64,000 nucleotides of DNA, from the NCBI GenBank assembly GCA_002737445.1, contig NSIR01000006.1, positions 1 through 64,000 of the forward strand, read 5' to 3'. Source of the DNA: Nitrosarchaeum sp. GTDB lineage: Archaea; Thermoproteota; Nitrososphaeria; Nitrososphaerales; Nitrosopumilaceae. The position numbers were made by a program, and so were the translations under genes. The notes beneath the pieces were generated by a model, which saw only the letters and a program-made list of their open reading frames with translations, did not search any database and was not told the DNA's origin. Shown one piece after another: positions 51,946 through 60,912 of the stretch. Numbering within the stretch: position 1 is the first letter of the stretch; every line of letters starts with the position of its first letter.

Positions 51946-53216
51946 GGCCAAATACCTTTTTGATTAAAAGCCTCTACAACTCTACCTACTGCCAAAGCCA
52001 TAGCAGCTCGTCTCATGTCAATTTTGTGTTTATTTGCTAACGCATATGCGTCTTTGAAACCTTTAGTAATATTGGCTTCCATCTTTTTTGCAACTTCATC
52101 AAATGTCCAATAGTAACCCATGTTATTTTGGACCCATTCCAAATAGGAAATACAAACACCACCAGAATTTGCCAAAATATCCGGAATTACTAGAATTTTC
52201 TTTTGATAAATTATAGGATCTGCTTCAGGTAATGTTGGACCGTTTGCAGCCTCGGCAATTATTTTACATTGAAGATTTTTTGCAATCTTTGCATTGATTT
52301 GATTTTCCAATGCTCCAGGAACCAAGATATCACATTTTGTAGTTAATAGATCCTCTGTAGAAATTTTCTTACTTCCAGGAAATCCAACAACGCTGCCTTT
52401 TTTTTCTTTAAATTCAATTAATGCACTGACTTTGGCACCGTTTGGAATTAAAATTGAACCTTTTGAATCACTCACTGCAATAACTTTGGCACCCATTTTT
52501 TCCAAATATTCACCAGCAAATGTAGAAGCATTTCCAAATCCCTGTAAAACAACTTTGGCACCTTTTAAATTAAGTTTCAAAACTTTAGCAGCTTCTCGTA
52601 CACAATATGCTACACCTAATCCAGTGGCAACATTTCTTGCCAAAGAGCCACCCATTGAAATTGGTTTTCCAGTAATTACTGCAGGAGAGTAAACATTTCC
52701 ATTTAATTTGCTAAAGGTATCCATGATTTGAGTCATTTCTCTACCAGTGGTGTAAACATCTGGTGCTGGAATATCTTTTCCAGGTCCAATTATTTCAAAT
52801 ATTTTATAAGTAAATCCTCTGGTGAGTCTTTCTAATTCAGCTTCGCTTAATTGTTCTGTTTTTGGATTAACATAGATTCCACCTTTTCCTCCTCCCAATG
52901 GAATATCAACAATTGCACACTTCCATGTCATCCAAGAAGATAGTGCCATGACTTCTCTTTCCATGTATTCAACTCCACCTTCAGGATTAAAGTATCTGAT
53001 TCCTCCTTTGTATGGGCCTCTATCATTATTGTGCTGACTACGAAAACCGGTAAACATTCTGATTTGTCCATTATCCATTTTTACTGGAATTTTTACTCTC
53101 AAAACTTTGTTTGGGGTAATTAAATAATCACGTAATCCTTTGTCCTTTATTCCAAGAACATCGCATGCATCATTGACTTGTTTTGATGCATTTGCAAAAG
53201 GATCTATACCAACCAA
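51942..53216 (-). CDS. gdhA: Glutamate dehydrogenase
   Basis: The 424-residue enzyme matches the hexameric Glu dehydrogenase family: GPYKGGIRYFNPEGG, WKCAIVDIPLGGGKGGI with the catalytic lysines (K99, K111), and the nucleotide loop VVLQGFGNAS. It interconverts 2-oxoglutarate plus ammonia and glutamate, a main route of ammonium assimilation and of amino-group supply to the nearby LysJ. NAD or NADP preference cannot be read safely. Monocistronic, with a 271-base upstream region shared with the proteasome gene. Confidence 0.93.
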   Translation of the reverse strand: MVGIDPFANASKQVNDACDVLGIKDKGLRDYLITPNKVLRVKIPVKMDNGQIRMFTGFRSQHNNDRGPYKGGIRYFNPEGGVEYMEREVMALSSWMTWKCAIVDIPLGGGKGGIYVNPKTEQLSEAELERLTRGFTYKIFEIIGPGKDIPAPDVYTTGREMTQIMDTFSKLNGNVYSPAVITGKPISMGGSLARNVATGLGVAYCVREAAKVLKLNLKGAKVVLQGFGNASTFAGEYLEKMGAKVIAVSDSKGSILIPNGAKVSALIEFKEKKGSVVGFPGSKKISTEDLLTTKCDILVPGALENQINAKIAKNLQCKIIAEAANGPTLPEADPIIYQKKILVIPDILANSGGVCISYLEWVQNNMGYYWTFDEVAKKMEANITKGFKDAYALANKHKIDMRRAAMALAVGRVVEAFNQKGIWP

Positions 53217-53487
53217 GGTAATGCAATTTTAAATATTATATTATATTAACTTTAATTTAAAATATCTGATCGCAACCACTAATCACAAAACAGACTGAAT
53301 ATGTTGTAGTCATTATCCAAGTATTTTGTTCAAATACATATTCTTAAAAAAAATCCCAAGTTTTATTTCCTCATTTAATTAATCCATACAATAAGAAAAA
53401 TTTGCTTCAATCACACGAGGCTGCTCATAAATCAGATCAAATGAAGATAATTACCCTTAAATTGACTGAACATGAACTTGTCATATT

Positions 53488-54207
53488 ATGATGACATCAC
53501 GCGGTTACGATATGACCCCTACAATGTATTCCCCTGATGGTAGAATTTACCAAGTCGAATACGCTATTGAGACAGTAAAAAGAGGCACTTTGGCAATAGG
53601 AGTAAAAAGTAAAGAAGGCGTCATTATGGCAGTTGAAGAAAGACCACGTCCACTTCAAACTTCAAATATAACACAAAAAATTTTCCAAGTAGATTACCAT
53701 ATTGGTGTAGCAGCTGCAGGATACATTCCAGATGCTCGTGTTCAAGTAGATAATGCAAGATTTTTCTCACAGGGAACTAAAATGACTTATGATGAATCAG
53801 TTGAAGTTGTAACTGTTGCAAAACATTTAGCAGATCAATCTCACCAATTTACACAGTATTCAGGTGTACGACCTAACGGCGTTTCTCTAATTATTGCAGG
53901 AGTTGATCAAAAAGGAGAATCAATCTATGTTATAGACCCCAGCGGAACTTATGTACAATATGCAGCAATTGCAATTGGTGCAGGTGCTGATGAAGTTAAT
54001 ACATTTTTAGAAAAACATTACAAATCAGATATGAGTTTGAGTGATGCAGCATCACTTGCCATTGCAGCAATTAATCTTAAGGCAGAACAAAAAGAAGGAT
54101 TGAGTCACATAAAAATGGCCAAAGTGACAACACTGAAAAAAATATTTGAAAAAGTGTCAGAGCCAGATTTAGAAAATTATTCTAAAAACGCATCTAAATT
54201 TACATGA
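53488..54207 (+). CDS. psmA: Proteasome alpha subunit
   Basis: The 239-residue protein has the alpha-subunit signature GYDMTPTMYSPDGRIYQVEYA at the N-terminus, the gate and ring helix, and MAVEERPRPL and GVRPNGVSLIIAGV. Seven copies form each outer ring of the 20S core, which gates access for unfolded substrates. Two ATG codons in tandem at 53488 and 53491 are possible starts. The gene begins 271 bases from gdhA, which is divergent. Confidence 0.95.
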   Translation: MMTSRGYDMTPTMYSPDGRIYQVEYAIETVKRGTLAIGVKSKEGVIMAVEERPRPLQTSNITQKIFQVDYHIGVAAAGYIPDARVQVDNARFFSQGTKMTYDESVEVVTVAKHLADQSHQFTQYSGVRPNGVSLIIAGVDQKGESIYVIDPSGTYVQYAAIAIGAGADEVNTFLEKHYKSDMSLSDAASLAIAAINLKAEQKEGLSHIKMAKVTTLKKIFEKVSEPDLENYSKNASKFT

Positions 54208-54265
54208 TCTCAAGTTCAAATTTAGATTTGAAAACTATTCAAACCGGTTTGTAAGGACAATTAAT

Positions 54266-54955
54266 ATGGGATTAGGAAGTTATTGGGGAGAAGTTATTGA
54301 AGTTCTACGTGAAATTATACCAGTTTATGATAAAGTGAATTCATACATTTCACTTGGCAAAGATGTAGAACATAGAATTAGAGGAATATCAGGTAGAGTT
54401 GTTTCAGGAAATAAGATTCTTGATGCAGGATCAGGATTTGGAAATATGTCAAAAACTGCCTTAAAGTTGTGTGATGGAAAAATTTCAATCACACTATATG
54501 ATCCTCTAATACCAATGTTAAAAAATACGGGTTCACATTTTGAAAAAACACCAGATTTGATTAATGGAGTTTTTGAACACATTCCATTTAAGAATGAAGA
54601 ATTTGATGCGGTGTTGTGTGGGTATTCACTCAGAGATGCAATAAATTTGAGAATTGCAATTTCAGAAATTCACAGAGTACTAAAAAATAATGGTCGATTT
54701 GTTATTGTAGATTTAGGTAAACCAGATGAGCTAATAATCAGATTGGGAGTATCATTTTATCTAAAATTCATTCTCCCCATATTGGCATTAATTGCTGGAG
54801 GAAGACTAGGTTTGAAATTTGGTGCTCTATATGGCACATACAAAAGGTGGCCTCAAAATAAAAAATTGGAACAGTTGTTATTAGAAAAATTTTCCAAAGT
54901 AGAGTTTGAGAAAGATCTTATGGGCGGAGCAATAATAGTAGCCGCATACAAATGA
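54266..54955 (+). CDS. UbiE/MenG-like SAM-dependent methyltransferase
   Basis: The 229-residue class I methyltransferase has the SAM motif ILDAGSGFGNMSKTA near 51-65, a middle motif (FDAVLCGYSLRDAIN) and a hydrophobic C-terminal segment that may touch the membrane. This arrangement is typical of quinone methyltransferases; menaquinone or caldariellaquinone-like quinones of thaumarchaea are possible substrates. It overlaps the next MFS gene by four bases (ATGA), so the two are co-translated. Confidence 0.72.
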   Translation: MGLGSYWGEVIEVLREIIPVYDKVNSYISLGKDVEHRIRGISGRVVSGNKILDAGSGFGNMSKTALKLCDGKISITLYDPLIPMLKNTGSHFEKTPDLINGVFEHIPFKNEEFDAVLCGYSLRDAINLRIAISEIHRVLKNNGRFVIVDLGKPDELIIRLGVSFYLKFILPILALIAGGRLGLKFGALYGTYKRWPQNKKLEQLLLEKFSKVEFEKDLMGGAIIVAAYK

Positions 54956-56109
54956 ACAAAGTACTAGCACTTGTAAATATCACCGGTTTAATCATAGGTA
55001 TTTCTTATGGACTACATGGTCCAATTCTACCAATATTTGCAAAAAATATTATTGGAGCATCATATTCTGAATTAGGTTTTATCGGATTAGCAAATTTTAT
55101 TCCATACATGTTTATTCCAATATTTGTCGGAATTCTTTTAGACAAATTCAATAACGGATATCTTTTAGCTATAGGCACTGCAATTAATTCTGCATCACTC
55201 TATCTTCTTTCAATCGCACAGTCAGTTCCAGAAATAATGGGATGTAGAATAATGACAGGAATAGCTCATGCATTTTTCTGGCCACCATGTCAAGCCATTA
55301 TTTCTAATGAAAGTAATGAGAAAACCAGAGTACGAAACATTTCATGGTTTACAATGTTTTTTGTGATGGGATTTATGATTGGTCCATTATTAGGAACTGT
55401 ATTTCTTGAAAATGCAGATATATCATATAGAATTCTATTTCAAATCGCTTCATTGATTTTAGCTAGTTCAATAATTTGTGCACTTTTAATTTCAAGAAAA
55501 AGTATCACAAATACTCATGAAAGATTTTCATTTGCCTCAGTAAAAGAAATGAAAAAATTTCCAGAGGTGATAGTACTATTAATTTTTTGTACTTCAGCTT
55601 TTGGAATAATTATCACAATTTATCCTGCATTCTTAAATGATCAAGGAATGTCAGATACGGATATTCTACTATTGTTTTTTGTATTTGGAATTTCAAGAGT
55701 AGTGTCACTTGCACTAGCAGGAAAACTTGCAAAGAAGACAAGTCAAACGTTAATTGCTGCAATATTAACAATTTCAATCGGACTGGCAATTTCGGCATTT
55801 TCTAATTCAATCATAATGTTTGCAGTATCACTAGCACTCATGGGATTTGGATTTAGCATATTTTTCCCCCTTACACTTGAAATAATTTTAAGTAAAACAA
55901 GCAGAGTAATGTCTGGAAAAATAATAGGAGCGTATGAAACCATTTTTGGTGTGGGTTGGACGATAGGACCCATAATTGGTGGACCTCTTGCACAATCATT
56001 TGGTAATCAGACGCCTTATCTTGTGTTTTTTATCATAGGAATTACAGTTGCCGTTTTAGCCATAAAATACAGAAGTAAATTAGAACCAAAAAAAGTTGAA
56101 AATTTTTGA
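54952..56109 (+). CDS. Major facilitator superfamily transporter
   Basis: The 385-residue protein has twelve predicted helices and MFS sequence features (GILLDKFNNGYLLAIG after helix 2, GRxxG-like CRIMTGIAHAFFWPP). It is co-translated with the upstream methyltransferase, which suggests a related compound, but the substrate is unknown. Other family members move drugs, sugars or metabolites. Confidence 0.8.
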   Translation: MNKVLALVNITGLIIGISYGLHGPILPIFAKNIIGASYSELGFIGLANFIPYMFIPIFVGILLDKFNNGYLLAIGTAINSASLYLLSIAQSVPEIMGCRIMTGIAHAFFWPPCQAIISNESNEKTRVRNISWFTMFFVMGFMIGPLLGTVFLENADISYRILFQIASLILASSIICALLISRKSITNTHERFSFASVKEMKKFPEVIVLLIFCTSAFGIIITIYPAFLNDQGMSDTDILLLFFVFGISRVVSLALAGKLAKKTSQTLIAAILTISIGLAISAFSNSIIMFAVSLALMGFGFSIFFPLTLEIILSKTSRVMSGKIIGAYETIFGVGWTIGPIIGGPLAQSFGNQTPYLVFFIIGITVAVLAIKYRSKLEPKKVENF

Positions 56110-56224
56110 AATCGTCAATTTAAAAATCATAAAATAGATTTTCCAAATAGATGTGTGAGCAAAATAAGCATATAAAAAATTCTAAAAACATTACGTTTAA
56201 TTTCAAATAAACGAATTTCATATT

Positions 56225-56572
56225 ATGCTTGATTATTCATTAAACATTTTAGGAACAGAATGGATTATCATAATTTTTATTGGATTAATCATGATTTTAG
56301 GAACAAAGCAACTTCCTAATGCTGCAAAAAAAATAGGAAAAATCATGTATGAAATTAACAAAGCAAAAAGTGAAGTTCAAAGTCAAATGCAAGACATATC
56401 AAATACAAATCTAAGCATATCAGGTCCTGTAGAAACAGAAAGACAAAAACTAGATACAATTGCAAAATCATTTGGAGTAAATGTTACAGAAAAATCAGAT
56501 GACGAATTACGAAAAATAATTTCTGGAAAGATGGGACAGAAAAATAAAGACGAATCAAAAAAAGATATTTAA
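56225..56572 (+). CDS. tatA: TatA-type twin-arginine translocase subunit
   Basis: The 115-residue protein has the TatA plan: short N-terminus, membrane helix (about 10-25, TEWIIIIFIGLIMILG), a hinge (GTKQLPNAAKKIGK), then an amphipathic helix and a polar tail. TatA lines the pore for folded proteins with twin-Arg signals, such as cofactor proteins. The tail (KSEVQSQMQDISNT) is longer than in minimal TatA. It lies tail to tail with the DNA methyltransferase gene, three bases apart. Confidence 0.85.
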   Translation: MLDYSLNILGTEWIIIIFIGLIMILGTKQLPNAAKKIGKIMYEINKAKSEVQSQMQDISNTNLSISGPVETERQKLDTIAKSFGVNVTEKSDDELRKIISGKMGQKNKDESKKDI

Positions 56573-56574
56573 AA

Positions 56575-57351
56575 TTATTCCGATTTTTTTATTCTGTAGA
56601 GATTTTTATCGAGTCTTTTTTTTGCAAATTTGTAATAGTCAGGTACAATTTCAAATCCCAAATACTTTCTATTCATAGATTTACTTACTACCGCTACTTG
56701 TCCAGAACCAAGAAAAGGATCTAAAACAATATCTTGTTTTTCACTTGAATAAAGTAATAATTTTTGTATTAATTCGGCAGGAAGTTTTGTAGGGGTTTTT
56801 TCATCACCGGTCCAATATTCACGCTTAATTTCCCAGACGTCCTCTTTATCCCTATAATGTAGGCTACGTCCATTATCAGATTTAGAATTTTTTTCAAATC
56901 TTGAAAATGGAAAAAATTTTCTAGATTTATCATTTTTACACACATAAAGACAATGATAATGAGAAGTAACAAATTTCCTTTTTGTGACAACCCCAAATTG
57001 ATATTTCCAAATTATATGATTAATTGTAATAAATCCGACATTATCTAATGCAGTTAAAATATCTTTGAGATTATTCCAACCTGAAAATACATACATGCTA
57101 CCAGAATCTTTCAGAGTTCGAAATGCCTCTTTCATCCATTCAAATGTAAAATCATAGTAATCTACCGATTTAATTTCATTATACCCTTGAATCACACGTG
57201 ATGGAATTCTATTATAATTTGCCTTTGTTGCTTTAAAATTTATAGCAAATGGAGGATCAGTAATAATTAAATCAATTTTATTTTTAGGTAATAATTTCAT
57301 ACCATCTATACAATTTAGATTGTAAATTTTGTCAATTTCGATTTTTTTCAT
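56575..57351 (-). CDS. Orphan DNA N4-cytosine/N6-adenine methyltransferase
   Basis: The 258-residue enzyme has the catalytic DPPF (32-35) before the SAM-binding motif DPFLGSG (about 214-220), the order of beta-class methyltransferases. The target-recognition part lies between. No restriction endonuclease gene is adjacent, so it may be a solitary methylase for regulation or protection, or its partner is elsewhere. Target base and sequence cannot be read. It is convergent with tatA and divergent from the helicase gene. Confidence 0.88.
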   Translation of the reverse strand: MKKIEIDKIYNLNCIDGMKLLPKNKIDLIITDPPFAINFKATKANYNRIPSRVIQGYNEIKSVDYYDFTFEWMKEAFRTLKDSGSMYVFSGWNNLKDILTALDNVGFITINHIIWKYQFGVVTKRKFVTSHYHCLYVCKNDKSRKFFPFSRFEKNSKSDNGRSLHYRDKEDVWEIKREYWTGDEKTPTKLPAELIQKLLLYSSEKQDIVLDPFLGSGQVAVVSKSMNRKYLGFEIVPDYYKFAKKRLDKNLYRIKKSE

Positions 57352-57462
57352 TTTGAAATTTATGTCGGTTTCCTCGTTTAATAATGTCGTGGAATCAATA
57401 TTTTGGAATTATTTAACGGTCAAGCAATAAATCATGATCCTGTTTTAGCAAATAGAAGATAA

Positions 57463-59976
57463 TTGAAATTCCCATGTCCAAAATGTAAATCTAAATTAGA
57501 AATACAAAAAACATTCAATAAAAAAATGCACATATCATGCAGTAATTGTGAAATCGAGGATTTGTTGGAATTTTCAAAAAATATTGACGAAGTATTTTTA
57601 GAATTTCTTTCACGATTTGATGTAGGTCTTGTTACAAAAAAAGGAATTTTAGAAGGCCTAAAAAATGAAGGGATCATCAGAGATGAAAAAGAAATCAAAG
57701 ACATGATTGCAAAAAATAATCCAGATAAAATTACAGAAGAAATACTTTTTTCAAAAAAGGACTATATTTCACAATACAAAGTTCTAAAAAATCCTGAGCC
57801 TAAAATGGGTTCTAATGTTGAGGATGTTGGGATTGATGAGTCAATAATCGATCATTTAAAAAATATCGGAGTTGAGCAATTTTATAAATTTCAAGAAGAG
57901 GCAATCGAGGAAATTTCATTTGGAGAGAATGTAATAATTGAAGCACCTACTGCATCAGGCAAAACAGAGGCATTTTTAATTCCCATAATTCAAAAAATAA
58001 AAAAAGAAGGTAGAGATACAAAAGGAGTTTTTGCACTATTTGTTTATCCCACCAAGGCACTTTCCAGAGATCAACTTCCCAAAATTCTAAAATTTGCAGA
58101 AAAAATTGGAATTTCAGTACAAGTTTTTGATGGAGATACAGATCAAATAGAAAGAAGAGTTATTTTAGAAAATCCACCGCACATACTAATTACAAATTTT
58201 GATGTTTTACATTATCATCTTTGGCATCAAACAAAATTTTCATCATTACTGTTAACAATTAAAGCTGTAATTGTAGATGAGACACATGTCTATTCTGGAA
58301 TTTTTGGAACTAATGTTCATTATATAATTAAAAGATTAAAACGAATTTGTAATAATAAAATTCAATTTGTCGCAGCGTCTGCAACTTTAGATGATGCCAA
58401 AAATTTTTGTGAGCAGTTGTTTGGCGTAAAAATGAAAATAATTCGAGGTTTTGGAAAAAAAGGACAAACAGATTTTGTAATGTTGTTTCCATCACTTAGA
58501 ACTCAACGTGCACTAATGGTGGATTTAACAAAAAAGATGACTGAAATAAATCACAAAACTATGGTTTTTAATAATTCACATCTAAATTCAGAACTTTTAG
58601 CAATACAAGCAAAAAAACAAAAAGTCAACATCAAAGTTCACAGAGCAGGTCTTATGGTAAATTATAGAAAGTCTGTAGAGCAAGAATTCAAAAATGATAA
58701 ACTGCAAGCAATTTCATGTACGCCTACACTTGAGCTTGGAATAGATGTCGGAAATGTAGATTGTGTGATTTCATCTACAATTCCAGTAAATAGATTAATT
58801 CAGAGAATTGGACGAGCGGCTAGAAAGGGACAACGTGGATATGCATTTTTGGCACTTGGGAATGATCCAATTTCACAATACTACAAGAATCACCCTGAGG
58901 ATTATTTTGAAGATGTTGAAAAAATATACATTGATCCTAAAAATCCATTTGTGGAAGAATTTCAGATATTGGCAATGGCATGTGATAAGCCAATTTCCAA
59001 ACACGAATTAATTGAACATGACATAGTAATTCAAGAACATCTCAAGCAAGGAAATCTAATACTAAGTAATAATAGAATCATTCCAAATTTAGATAAAATT
59101 ACAAAATTATTAAATGAATACAGCATAAGAGGTATTGGAAAATCAGTAGATATTTTCCTAAATGAAAAAAAGGTTGGAGATAGAATTTTACCAATCGCTT
59201 TAGAGGAACTTCACAAGGATGCAATTTACTTTCTTGCCGGAACTAGATACAGAGTAAAAGAATTTGGATATCCTAAAAGAAATTTTGCAAAATTAGAAAG
59301 AATATCTAGAGATTATCCATATTACACAAAAGCATTAACGGAAGAGTGGCCAACAATTGAAACAATTTATGAACGAAGAAAAGTTTACGGTATGGAAGTT
59401 GCATTTTGCAAATTACACATACAAAAAAAAATTTATGGTTATGTCAACATTGAGTTAGGACAAGAAGTTACACAAGGACAAAAAGTATTACTAGATATTC
59501 CTCTAGAATATGATTTTATCACAAAAGGAATCGTATTTCATGCACCAAAACCAATTAAAGAAATTGAAAAATCAGAAGAACCGGAATATACAGAAGCAAG
59601 TGGATACCATGCGACAGAACACGTTGTAATTGAAGGTAGCAATATGATTACAGGAGGAGTATCTCAAGATTTGGGTGGAATATCTCTAGGAACCTCAGGC
59701 TTAATTTTCATTTATGACGGTGCAATTGGAGGTAGTGGTGCAAGTAAAGCATTGTTTGATAGATTTGAAAGTGCACTAGAGCGAAGTATGTTCATAGTAA
59801 AAGAATGTCCATGTAAAAATAAAGCGGGTTGTCCGCGATGTACATTTTCATACAGATGTGGTAATAACAATGAATTCCTAGACAAATATTCTTCATTAGA
59901 AATTCTTCAAAGAATCAATGATGGTGAAGACACCATATTAGTAGAACCAAGTGAGGGAGATAGACCATTTGTATAA
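57463..59976 (+). CDS. DEAD/DEAH-box helicase with DUF1998 (Hrq1/YprA-like)
   Basis: The 837-residue protein begins with a zinc ribbon (C5, C8, C26, C29), followed by helicase domains. The P-loop APTASGKT is at 161-168 and DETH serves as motif II; the second RecA domain has QRIGRAARKGQRG as motif VI. A C-terminal DUF1998 domain has four Cys (CPC..CPRC region). Such helicases act in DNA repair (Hrq1/MrfA type). The start is TTG at 57463. It is divergent from the DNA methyltransferase, so they share a 111-base region; a functional link such as a defence pair is only a suggestion. Confidence 0.88.
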   Translation: MKFPCPKCKSKLEIQKTFNKKMHISCSNCEIEDLLEFSKNIDEVFLEFLSRFDVGLVTKKGILEGLKNEGIIRDEKEIKDMIAKNNPDKITEEILFSKKDYISQYKVLKNPEPKMGSNVEDVGIDESIIDHLKNIGVEQFYKFQEEAIEEISFGENVIIEAPTASGKTEAFLIPIIQKIKKEGRDTKGVFALFVYPTKALSRDQLPKILKFAEKIGISVQVFDGDTDQIERRVILENPPHILITNFDVLHYHLWHQTKFSSLLLTIKAVIVDETHVYSGIFGTNVHYIIKRLKRICNNKIQFVAASATLDDAKNFCEQLFGVKMKIIRGFGKKGQTDFVMLFPSLRTQRALMVDLTKKMTEINHKTMVFNNSHLNSELLAIQAKKQKVNIKVHRAGLMVNYRKSVEQEFKNDKLQAISCTPTLELGIDVGNVDCVISSTIPVNRLIQRIGRAARKGQRGYAFLALGNDPISQYYKNHPEDYFEDVEKIYIDPKNPFVEEFQILAMACDKPISKHELIEHDIVIQEHLKQGNLILSNNRIIPNLDKITKLLNEYSIRGIGKSVDIFLNEKKVGDRILPIALEELHKDAIYFLAGTRYRVKEFGYPKRNFAKLERISRDYPYYTKALTEEWPTIETIYERRKVYGMEVAFCKLHIQKKIYGYVNIELGQEVTQGQKVLLDIPLEYDFITKGIVFHAPKPIKEIEKSEEPEYTEASGYHATEHVVIEGSNMITGGVSQDLGGISLGTSGLIFIYDGAIGGSGASKALFDRFESALERSMFIVKECPCKNKAGCPRCTFSYRCGNNNEFLDKYSSLEILQRINDGEDTILVEPSEGDRPFV

Positions 59977-60015
59977 TTCATAATTGAATAAATATGAGAA
60001 ATTTCTAGCAACCGT

Positions 60016-60840
60016 ATGGAAAAAATTGCTGTTGTAACTGGAAGTTCATCAGGAATTGGATATGAAACATCATTGGCACTTGCAAGGGATGGATTTTATA
60101 CATTTGCCACATTTAGAAATATAAAAAAAGCAGATCAGATATTAGAAATTGCAAAAAAAGAAAATTTAAAAATAGAAATTATTGAATTAGATATAGATAA
60201 TGAAAAATCAATAAGTACTGCAATTGAAAATATTTTTTCAAAAAAACAGCGCATTGATGTTTTAGTAAATAATGCAGGGTGGGGATTGTTTGGTAGTGTA
60301 GAAGATGTATCAATGAAAGATTTTAGAGCACAATTTGAAACTAATTTATTTGGAATTGTTAGTACCATACAAAAAGTTGCGCCAATTATGAGAAAACAAT
60401 CTTCAGGTGTAATTGTAAATATTAGTTCCGTTGCAGGAAGAATTGGTTTTCCTGGATCACCAGCATACATTAGCTCAAAATTTGCATTGGAGGGGTTATC
60501 GGAATCACTAAGATATGAGTTGGGACAATTTGGAGTAAAAATTATCATCATTGAGCCAGGAGTTATCAAAACTAACTTTTTTTCATCCATGAAAATAGCA
60601 GAACCAAATCCAGATTCACCATACAAAGAAATCACTGACAAGGTAATCATGGGGATAAAGATGATGGCAGAGTGGGGTACACCTCCGTCAGAAGTAGCCA
60701 CTACGATTTTGAATGCAATTAAAGAAGAATCACCAAAACCAAGATACGTCGTAGGAAATGATGCATTGATGTTTTTAGAAGCAAAAAAAGCAAAAACAGA
60801 TACAGAGTTTGAAAATTATCTTAAAAAAGAACTATTTTGA
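60016..60840 (+). CDS. Short-chain dehydrogenase/reductase
   Basis: The 274-residue SDR has the NAD(P) motif TGSSSGIGYE (8-17), NNAGWG, the catalytic Ser in NISSVAGRIG and the YxxxK motif in AYISSKFALEG. These classical SDR enzymes act on steroids, sugars or fatty-acyl compounds; the substrate is unknown. An extension at the C-terminus fits a lid. Monocistronic, 40 bases after the helicase. Confidence 0.88.
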   Translation: MEKIAVVTGSSSGIGYETSLALARDGFYTFATFRNIKKADQILEIAKKENLKIEIIELDIDNEKSISTAIENIFSKKQRIDVLVNNAGWGLFGSVEDVSMKDFRAQFETNLFGIVSTIQKVAPIMRKQSSGVIVNISSVAGRIGFPGSPAYISSKFALEGLSESLRYELGQFGVKIIIIEPGVIKTNFFSSMKIAEPNPDSPYKEITDKVIMGIKMMAEWGTPPSEVATTILNAIKEESPKPRYVVGNDALMFLEAKKAKTDTEFENYLKKELF

Positions 60841-60912
60841 ACTCCCTAATTTGAGAAATTAAGGTTACAGATTAAATATAGTTTTTCTCCAAGTCCGCAA
60901 TAATAGAGAAAA

